From NCBI GenBank assembly GCA_002698985.1, contig PAAY01000014.1, positions 1 to 64,000 on the forward strand: DNA of 64,000 nucleotides, in the 5' to 3' direction. The stretch comes from Saprospirales bacterium (GTDB lineage Bacteria > Bacteroidota > Bacteroidia > Chitinophagales > Saprospiraceae). Below the pieces are notes generated by a model. It saw only the letters and a list, made by a program, of their open reading frames with translations, was not told where the DNA came from and ran no database searches. Position 1 is the first letter of the stretch. Every line of letters begins with the position of its first letter. Positions 58,684 through 64,000 of this stretch are shown here, piece after piece. A program made the translations under genes and the position numbers.

Positions 58684-59088
58684 TTGGACAGCAACAACAT
58701 CATACAGGAAATCAGCTTTCGCACTGCCCGCAGCTCCGGTGCAGGCGGGCAGCACGTGAACAAAGTTGAGACCAAGGTGGATGTGCTTTTTGATGTTGAT
58801 TCGTCAAAAGCTTTGAGCGAAGAAGAAAAAGAACTGGTCAGAAAACGGCTCAAGAACCGGATCAACAAAGACGGCTACCTAGTAGTCAGTTGCCAGGAAA
58901 CCCGATCGCAGCGCAAAAACAAAGAGCTGGCAATTGAACTGCTGATCGATTTGCTTCGCAAAGCCGCAAGACCACCCAAAAAACGCCGACTGGCCAAACA
59001 ATTGAAAGCTGATCCGGAAAAGCGCCTGGCCCGTAAAAAACTGCATTCCAGAAAAAAAGAGCTGAGAAAGCGGGTGGATTTGCCATAA
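58684..59088 (+). CDS. arfB: Ribosome rescue hydrolase ArfB (YaeJ/ICT1 type)
   Basis: 134 residues. The catalytic GGQ motif is at residues 21-23 in [18 protein letters not shown], followed by the release-factor domain 3 fold and a basic Lys/Arg tail (KKRRLAKQL to RKRVDLP) that enters the empty mRNA channel. It hydrolyses peptidyl-tRNA on ribosomes stalled without a stop codon. The only start in frame is the TTG at 58684, because a TGA precedes it. Transcribed toward ribB with a 63-bp gap. Confidence 0.92.
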   Translation: MDSNNIIQEISFRTARSSGAGGQHVNKVETKVDVLFDVDSSKALSEEEKELVRKRLKNRINKDGYLVVSCQETRSQRKNKELAIELLIDLLRKAARPPKKRRLAKQLKADPEKRLARKKLHSRKKELRKRVDLP

Positions 59089-59151
59089 GCTGCCAACCTT
59101 TGCAGCCAATTGCCACTGGAGCCATGCTGACTTATCCTAACCAAATCAACA

Positions 59152-60336
59152 ATGGAAAAAATTACTTCGCAAGTGGAAGCTTCAAACAGCCATAACGGCA
59201 CCAACCAGGAAATCCAACTCAACACAATAGAGGAAGCCGTTGAAGACATCCGGAATGGCAAGGTCATCATCGTCGTTGACGACGAAGACCGGGAAAACGA
59301 AGGGGATTTCATTTGCGCCGCAGAATGCATCACTCCGGAGATCATCAACTTCATGGCCACCCACGGCCGGGGGCTCATCTGCGCACCCATTGAAGAAAAA
59401 AGGGCCGATGAACTGGGCCTGACCATGATGGTCCCGGACAACACCTCCCTCCATGAAACGGCTTTTACGGTTTCCATTGACCTGATTGGCCACGGCTGCA
59501 CCACCGGCATCTCGGCTTACGACCGGGCCACCGGCATCAAAGCCCTGGTGGATCCCAATACCAAACCAGAAGATTTTGCACGGCCGGGACACATCTTCCC
59601 GCTCAGGGCCAAATCCGGCGGCGTACTCCGCAGAACCGGCCACACTGAAGCTGCCATCGATCTGGCGAGGATGGCCGGATTCAAACCCGTAGGCGTGCTG
59701 GTAGAAATCCTCAACGAGGACGGCACCATGGCCCGCCTGCCCCAACTCATCAAGATTGCGAAGCGATTCGACCTCAAGGTTATCAGCATCAAAGACCTGG
59801 TGGCTTACCGGATGAAAAACGAAAGGCTCATCAAGCGGGAGTTCACCATGCCTTTCAAACACCGGCTCGGAGAGTTTGAACTAGTCGCCTACCGGCAATT
59901 GCAAACCGGTGACATCCACCTGGCCATCATCAAAGGCATCTGGCAACCCGACGAGCCCGTACTGGTGCGGGTACATTCCACCATGGAACACAACGAACTG
60001 CTGCAAATGATCATGGGCGACATGGCCCACCGCATCGATGTGGCCATGGAACACATTGCCAGAGAAGGCAAAGGCGCCCTCGTCATAATGCGACACAGCG
60101 ACAAAGACGGCAACCTCCTCGATTGCCTCCACAACCTCAAGAAAAACAACGAACGCCGTTTCAGAATACCTGCTCAAAGCCGCCAAAAACAAGAGCAACG
60201 GGACTATGGCATCGGTGCCCAAATTCTCAGAGACCTCGGCATTTCCAAAATCAGACTACTCACCTCCAACACCACCCGCCGCATCGGCATGATAGGCTTC
60301 GGCCTCGAAATCGTAGAATTGGTCGGCTGGGAATGA
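59152..60336 (+). CDS. ribB: 3,4-dihydroxy-2-butanone 4-phosphate synthase with degenerate GTP cyclohydrolase II domain
   Basis: 394 residues. Residues about 25-230 form a complete RibB domain: [38 protein letters not shown] and [14 protein letters not shown]. This makes the four-carbon unit of riboflavin from ribulose 5-phosphate. Residues about 235-394 have the RibA fold ([32 protein letters not shown]) but not its active site. Where GTP cyclohydrolase II has Cys zinc ligands after VRVHS, this protein reads [20 protein letters not shown], and the RGHEGRGIGL segment is replaced. I infer no cyclohydrolase activity; it may be structural or regulatory. Confidence 0.92.
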   Translation: MEKITSQVEASNSHNGTNQEIQLNTIEEAVEDIRNGKVIIVVDDEDRENEGDFICAAECITPEIINFMATHGRGLICAPIEEKRADELGLTMMVPDNTSLHETAFTVSIDLIGHGCTTGISAYDRATGIKALVDPNTKPEDFARPGHIFPLRAKSGGVLRRTGHTEAAIDLARMAGFKPVGVLVEILNEDGTMARLPQLIKIAKRFDLKVISIKDLVAYRMKNERLIKREFTMPFKHRLGEFELVAYRQLQTGDIHLAIIKGIWQPDEPVLVRVHSTMEHNELLQMIMGDMAHRIDVAMEHIAREGKGALVIMRHSDKDGNLLDCLHNLKKNNERRFRIPAQSRQKQEQRDYGIGAQILRDLGISKIRLLTSNTTRRIGMIGFGLEIVELVGWE

Positions 60337-60341
60337 GTTGG

Positions 60342-60402
60342 TGTGGAGTTTAGGGTGTAGGGTTTAGGGTGTAGAGTTTAGAGTGTAGAGTTTAGGGTTT
60401 GG
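60342..60402. repeat. TTTAGGGTGTAGAG short-period array
   Basis: Seven or so units of GTTTAGGGTGTAG, GTTTAGAGTGTAGA and the like, starting 5 bp after the ribB stop. An inverted array of the same units lies at 45068-45098. It is not telomeric in a bacterium of this type, only similar in look. Confidence 0.8.
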
Positions 60403-60553
60403 GGGGGGATCCGTGGAAATCCGTGTAATAACACTATGTCACTCTGCGGTTAAATGAGTTTAGGTCGGTCCGGCCCCAGTCGATTCCTCGGTTACTGAGC
60501 GCACTGTAAAAAGTGTTATCCTCGTCAAAAGATGTTATTTCTTCTGAACAAAA

Positions 60554-60672
60554 GTCGGACAGAGTCCGACAAGATGTGGTCCCGGACAGAGTCCGGAACC
60601 AGCGTCACTGCTGGCGCCTCCCGAAATTTCTTCGGGACGTCCGGTGCCTCTTCCAGCCGGACTCTGTCCGGC
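60554..60672. repeat. Three CGGACAGAGTCCG palindromes
   Basis: GTCGGACAGAGTCCGAC (60554-60570), CCGGACAGAGTCCGG (60582-60596) and GCCGGACTCTGTCCGGC (60656-60672), with a further hairpin CCCGAA/TTCGGG at 60620-60636. The outer bases covary between the copies while the core CGGACAGAGTCCG stays. Confidence 0.8.
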
Positions 60673-60771
60673 AGATAAATGGTTGAAATTCCCAATGGAG
60701 TTAGTCAATCGGACTTTTTGCAGTGCCCTCATTCCTCGGTTCCTCAATTCTTCGATTCTTCAATTCCTCAT

Positions 60772-60814
60772 AAAAAAAAACGCCCCGGTTGATTGCTCAG
60801 CCGGGGTGTTTTTC
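60772..60814. terminator. Bidirectional intrinsic terminator
   Basis: Nine A, then CGCCCCGG-TTGATTGCTCAG-CCGGGGTG, then TTTTT. It serves the membrane protein gene ending at 60832 on the minus strand, and could stop plus-strand transcripts. Confidence 0.9.
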
Positions 60815-60831
60815 ATTTGTCAGCAGCAGGT

Positions 60832-61383
60832 TTATTCCATCCTTCCGGGCAGGAACCAGCCCAGCCAAAGACCAACCAGTCCCCACTGAACTACCGAATC
60901 GATCAGGTAGCCCATGGAGGGCGTCTCGAACCAGGCGCTGTTCAGGTAGGAGATGGTCAGGTAACCGATCAAGCCTACAAACAGGGAGGACAAAACTGCG
61001 GTTTGCAGGTTGAGGCCCTGCATTTTGCCCAAAATCCAAATGAGCAGGATGGCTGAGAGCAAATCCACCACAAAACCCCGGATCATGCTCATGCCCATGT
61101 TCACATTCATTGACGAATAATAGCTGACCCTTGCCCAGGGCTTGCCGGCAGCCTCGCTTTGGTAGGCCTGCATTTCATCGTTACTTGCTCCAGGAGCCGG
61201 CTGCGGCATAAAGTAATGGCCGGGCTCCAGGTTTTCACTGAGCACCTGCATGACGGCATCCTGGTTGGGAGCATACTGCATTTCAGCCTGGTGCAGGCCG
61301 AGCGCTGCCCAAGACAGGAATTGCCAGATGAAGAGAATTACGGCTGCGACCAAAGCAGCAATCAGTCGATTTTTCATACGCAT
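60832..61383 (-). CDS. Membrane protein with four helices
   Basis: 183 residues. One helix at the N-terminus (LIAALVAAVILFIWQFLSW), a periplasmic loop of about 70 residues (HQAEMQYAPNQDAVMQVL) and three helices after residue 100. The last ends in VGLWLGWFLPGR. The open frame begins ATG CGT ATG, so a start two codons later (MKNRLIAALV) is equally good. I do not recognise a named family. It stands alone 109 bp downstream of kbl. Confidence 0.75.
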   Translation of the reverse strand: MRMKNRLIAALVAAVILFIWQFLSWAALGLHQAEMQYAPNQDAVMQVLSENLEPGHYFMPQPAPGASNDEMQAYQSEAAGKPWARVSYYSSMNVNMGMSMIRGFVVDLLSAILLIWILGKMQGLNLQTAVLSSLFVGLIGYLTISYLNSAWFETPSMGYLIDSVVQWGLVGLWLGWFLPGRME

Positions 61384-61491
61384 TGATTTTGATGTGAGAA
61401 TTTATCAAGGTCAAAGGGGTTGGTAATGGTGCTGGGGTTTTGACCTTCAGGTGTATCCAATCAATGCTAACGAAAACCGGCTGCAAATGAT

Positions 61492-62682
61492 TCAGTTCAG
61501 CACACCGAGCGCTTTGCCTACCTTGGTGAAAGCCGCAACGGCCTTTTCCAGGTGTTCCTGCTCGTGGGCTGCGGAAATCTGCACCCTGATGCGGGCCTTG
61601 CCTTTCGGCACCACGGGGTAGAAAAAGCCAATGACATAGATGCCTTCGTCCAACAGTTGCGCAGCGAACTTCTGCGCCAGCACCGCATCGTAAAGCATGA
61701 TGGGCACAATGGGGTGCTCACCTGGCAGGATATCAAATCCTGCTTCGGTCATGGCTTTGCGGAACCATTTCGTATTGCGCTCAAGCTTGTCTCTTAGGTC
61801 GGTGGTTTCGCTGAGCATGTCCAGCACCGCCACCGAAGCGCCGGCAATGGCCGGGGCCAGGGTGTTCGAGAAGAGGTAAGGTCTGCTTCGCTGGCGCAAC
61901 AGCTCCACGATTTCCTTTCTGGCGGCGGTGAAGCCACCCGATGCCCCACCAAGCGCTTTGCCGAAGGTACCGGTGATGATATCAATACGGCCCATCACGT
62001 TGCGGTACTCGTGGGTGCCCCGGCCGGTTTTGCCCATGAATCCGGTGGCATGGCACTCATCGATGCCTACCATGGCGTCGTATTTCTCAGCCAGGTCGCA
62101 GATCTTGTCCAGTTGCGCAATGACGCCATCCATGCTGAACACCCCGTCGGTGAAAATCAGGCGGCGACGGGCGCCCTGGGCTTCCTGGAGTTTGGCCTCC
62201 AAGTCGGCCATGTCGTTGTTTTTGTAACGGAAGCGCTGTGCCTTGCAAAGCCGTATCCCATCGATGATGCTGGCGTGGTTCAGTTCGTCGGAAAGAATGG
62301 CGTCTTCCGGCCCCAGCAAGGGTTCGAACAAACCGCCGTTCGCATCGAATGCAGCAGCGTAGAGGATGGCATCCTCCATGCCCAGGAAGTCGGCAATTTT
62401 CCGTTCCAGCTCTTTGTGTATGGTCTGCGTTCCGCAAATAAAGCGGACGGAAGAGAGGCCAAAGCCGTATTTATCAATGGCAGCGTGGGCGGCCTCTATC
62501 ACCTTTGGGTGCGAGCTCAGCCCCAGGTAGTTGTTGGCACAGAAGTTCAGCACCTCCTTACCCTGATCGGTGGCTACACAGGCTCCCTGCGGTGTCACCA
62601 GGATGCGCTCTTCTTTGTAAAGGCCTGCGCTTCTTATCTCATCGAGTTCTTTCTGAATGGCGGGCTTGACATTATCAAACAT
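61492..62682 (-). CDS. kbl: Glycine C-acetyltransferase (2-amino-3-ketobutyrate CoA ligase)
   Basis: 396 residues; PLP enzyme of the alpha-oxoamine synthase family that splits 2-amino-3-ketobutyrate with CoA to glycine and acetyl-CoA. The PLP Lys lies in [13 protein letters not shown], the PLP-ring Asp in [18 protein letters not shown], and the N-terminal [13 protein letters not shown] and C-terminal [17 protein letters not shown] are typical. It follows the threonine dehydrogenase gene on the same strand and completes the two-step path threonine to glycine. Confidence 0.95.
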   Translation of the reverse strand: MFDNVKPAIQKELDEIRSAGLYKEERILVTPQGACVATDQGKEVLNFCANNYLGLSSHPKVIEAAHAAIDKYGFGLSSVRFICGTQTIHKELERKIADFLGMEDAILYAAAFDANGGLFEPLLGPEDAILSDELNHASIIDGIRLCKAQRFRYKNNDMADLEAKLQEAQGARRRLIFTDGVFSMDGVIAQLDKICDLAEKYDAMVGIDECHATGFMGKTGRGTHEYRNVMGRIDIITGTFGKALGGASGGFTAARKEIVELLRQRSRPYLFSNTLAPAIAGASVAVLDMLSETTDLRDKLERNTKWFRKAMTEAGFDILPGEHPIVPIMLYDAVLAQKFAAQLLDEGIYVIGFFYPVVPKGKARIRVQISAAHEQEHLEKAVAAFTKVGKALGVLN

Positions 62683-62843
62683 GACAGTTGGTTTTTGATG
62701 TTGGTGATTGGGTGGTTCTTCGGCATTTTACCGAAGGAAAAAATGCTATATCAATTACATTCCTGAATCAACTTCTCTCAACGAATTAGAACTAATCCAT
62801 CTTTACAATTTCCCTCGCTTCGCAATAGCCGTTGGCATGATCA

Positions 62844-62876
62844 AACGCTGGCAGGGTTCCGAACCCTGCCAGCGTT
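62844..62876. repeat. Perfect 16-bp inverted repeat between tdh and kbl
   Basis: AACGCTGGCAGGGTTC-C-GAACCCTGCCAGCGTT, seven bp after the tdh stop. It could end or attenuate the tdh transcript before kbl, or be a dispersed palindrome. No T run follows on the minus strand, so I favour the latter. Confidence 0.8.
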
Positions 62877-62883
62877 GAGTTTC

Positions 62884-63840
62884 TCAACAATTTTGAATGG
62901 CATACCTCATTTGCAGGTGCGCAATCATGTCCCCGGTCATCTTTTCGAGGTCGTAAGCGGGTTCCCAACCCCAATCACGGCGGGCTTCGGAATCATCGAT
63001 GCTGTGGGGCCAGGATTCAGCAATGGCCTGACGGAAGTCCGGCTCGTAGCTTACCTTAAAAGTCGGTATTCGCTTCTGAATGGAGGCCGCAATTTCTGCC
63101 AGGGTGAAACTCATGCCCGCCACGTTGTAACTGGTTCGCACCCGCAGTTTTTCAGCCGGTGCATCCATGAGCATGAGGGTGGCACGGATGGCATCATCCA
63201 TGTAGATCATGGGCAGGCAGGTGTCAGGTTTGAGAAAACAAACAAAAGGCTGACCCGACATGGCTTTGTGAAAGATTTCAACGGCATAGTCCGTGGTGCC
63301 GCCACCGGGCTCCGACTGGTGGCCGATGACACCTGGGTAGCGCAAGGAGCGCACATCCAGGCCGTAGCGCTCCCAGTAGTATTGCCCCCAAAGTTCTCCG
63401 GCCACTTTGCTGATGCCGTAAACGGTGGTGGGCTTCAGAACGGCGTCCTGTGGGGTGTTGTCTTTCGGGGCTCCTTCGCCGAAAACGGCAATGGAACTGG
63501 GGAAGAAAACTTTGGCCACGTTCATCTCACGGGCTACTTCCAGCACGTTGAACAAGCCTTTCATGTTGATCTCCCAGGTTCGCAGCGGAGCGGCCTCCCC
63601 CTTCGCCGACAGGATGGCGGCCAGGTGGTATATCTGTGTGATTCGGTGCTTGTTGACGATCTCGGCCATGCGGGCAATGTCCAGCACGTCCAGTTTTTCA
63701 AAACAGGCATCACCGGGTTCTCCGTCCCGGATATCGGTGGCGATGACCTTGTTGTAGCCGTGGGTTTTCCGGAGGGTTTGGGTCAGCACCGTGCCTATCT
63801 GGCCGGCAGCACCAATGATTAGGAATTTGTCTTGACTCAT
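62884..63840 (-). CDS. tdh: NAD-dependent L-threonine 3-dehydrogenase, short-chain (epimerase-like) type
   Basis: 318 residues from the ATG at 63840 (MSQDKFLIIGAAGQIGTV); the longer frame adds nothing conserved. Rossmann motif GAAGQIG, catalytic Tyr-Lys in TVYGISKVAGE and the substrate region FFPSSIAVFGEGAP identify the UDP-galactose-4-epimerase-like threonine dehydrogenases of Bacteroidota and Cytophaga. It oxidises L-threonine to 2-amino-3-ketobutyrate for Kbl. RYPGVIGHQSEPGGGTTDYAVEIF is diagnostic for this group within the superfamily. Confidence 0.93.
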   Translation of the reverse strand: MSQDKFLIIGAAGQIGTVLTQTLRKTHGYNKVIATDIRDGEPGDACFEKLDVLDIARMAEIVNKHRITQIYHLAAILSAKGEAAPLRTWEINMKGLFNVLEVAREMNVAKVFFPSSIAVFGEGAPKDNTPQDAVLKPTTVYGISKVAGELWGQYYWERYGLDVRSLRYPGVIGHQSEPGGGTTDYAVEIFHKAMSGQPFVCFLKPDTCLPMIYMDDAIRATLMLMDAPAEKLRVRTSYNVAGMSFTLAEIAASIQKRIPTFKVSYEPDFRQAIAESWPHSIDDSEARRDWGWEPAYDLEKMTGDMIAHLQMRYAIQNC

Positions 63841-64000
63841 AGTTTGGTTAGGATAACGGCAATTTGCCGCCACGTTTCAATGATAATTCAATTGCGGGCC
63901 CAAGTTAAAAAAAGTAACAGGGCTTCCTGCGAACATTTGTCATCTCCGGGCGCATTTCCGGATTTTCACTTCGGGTATTCCGGCAATGCCTCCACAAAAT
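63841..64000. other. Region upstream of tdh
   Basis: 160 bp to the window end. It should contain the tdh promoter (leftward), but I see no clear -7 box and no repeat or gene start. Confidence 0.4.

Larger units (their letters stand above)
60337..60831. other. Repeat-rich intergenic region between ribB and a convergent membrane gene
   Basis: No gene over 495 bp. Contents from left: TTTAGGGTGTAGAG array (60342-60402), the CGGACAGAGTCCG palindromes (60554-60672), a CAGTGCCCTC element shared with 57652-57660, TTCCTCAATTCTTCGATTC units (60728-60770) and a bidirectional terminator. Confidence 0.8.

Noticed and set aside
60342-60402. Telomere or hairpin chromosome end
   Set aside because: The TTTAGGG-like units are internal, degenerate, flanked by ordinary genes, and have an inverted counterpart at 45068-45098.
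62844-62876. Possible tRNA-like T arm (GGTTCCGAACC)
   Set aside because: The sequence is a simple perfect palindrome without D arm, anticodon arm or acceptor stem.

Overview
The window looks like chromosomal DNA of a Bacteroidota bacterium, most likely a Saprospirales-type (Lewinella/Haliscomenobacter-like) lineage. The evidence is very large secreted proteins with type IX secretion (T9SS) sorting domains, SprB-type repeats and a gliding-type C-terminal domain, cohesin-like and dockerin-like domains, a GlmU-like beta-helix protein, type B ribosomal protein L31, TonB-family proteins with poly-proline linkers, and -7 promoter boxes of the Bacteroidota form TAnnTTTG. The DNA is moderately GC-rich except for one clearly AT-rich two-gene island. 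There is no rRNA, tRNA, insertion sequence or CRISPR array that I can support.

Layout. 1-6001 (minus): the 5' part of a dockerin-like secreted protein, then a TamB-type envelope protein. 6104-11281 (minus): the branched-chain amino acid operon ilvD-ilvB-ilvN-ilvC. 11282-12061: repeat-rich spacer. 12062-15860 (minus): a T9SS-sorted PA-domain protein, an exported amidohydrolase and a hotdog thioesterase. 16033-20148 (minus): arginine deiminase and a compact GT2 / aldo-keto reductase / FAD oxidoreductase operon. 20410-23117: a membrane-anchored coiled-coil protein facing a fusion of a cysteine-dioxygenase-type cupin and a methyltransferase. 23432-28477: a 1681-residue secreted protein with four copies of a Cys-containing module. 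28759-31070: an AT-rich cassette of a ParB-like protein and a D12-class adenine methylase. 31214-39320: M1 aminopeptidase lipoprotein, a cohesin/SprB giant, a SnoaL-like lipoprotein and a GT2. 39770-41191: a cobalamin riboswitch in front of a BtuG-like surface lipoprotein. 41324-43719: SRPBCC membrane protein, endonuclease III, CutC. 43767-51850: three TonB paralogues around a CcoI/FixI copper ATPase, a SafE-type membrane protein and a universal stress protein, with two FNR/CRP-type operators in the divergent promoter region. 51906-54282: gcvH, rpmE2 and a GlmU-like protein. 54482-57416: glucosaminidase, GlcNAc-kinase-like protein, phosphofructokinase. 57725-60336: membrane protein, ArfB, and RibB with a degenerate GTP cyclohydrolase II domain. 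60832-63840 (minus): small membrane protein and the threonine-to-glycine pair kbl and tdh.

Functional links. Threonine breakdown (tdh, kbl) yields glycine, which feeds the cleavage system represented by gcvH. Glucosaminidase, GlcNAc kinase and PfkA fit amino-sugar salvage into glycolysis. The copper ATPase, SafE protein and stress protein look like an oxygen- or nitrosative-stress-controlled group. The BtuG-like protein under a B12 riboswitch implies surface capture of cobalamin.

A recurrent feature is a set of intergenic palindromic and short-period repeat families (TTTAGAG-type arrays with a CCCGGC/GCCGGG hairpin, CGGACAGAGTCCG, AGTGACCTGAAGGTCACT, TTTAGGGTGTAGAG and others). They sit directly at gene 3' ends and in two cases supply the stop codon. 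Several genes also lack a usable ATG, so their starts are uncertain.
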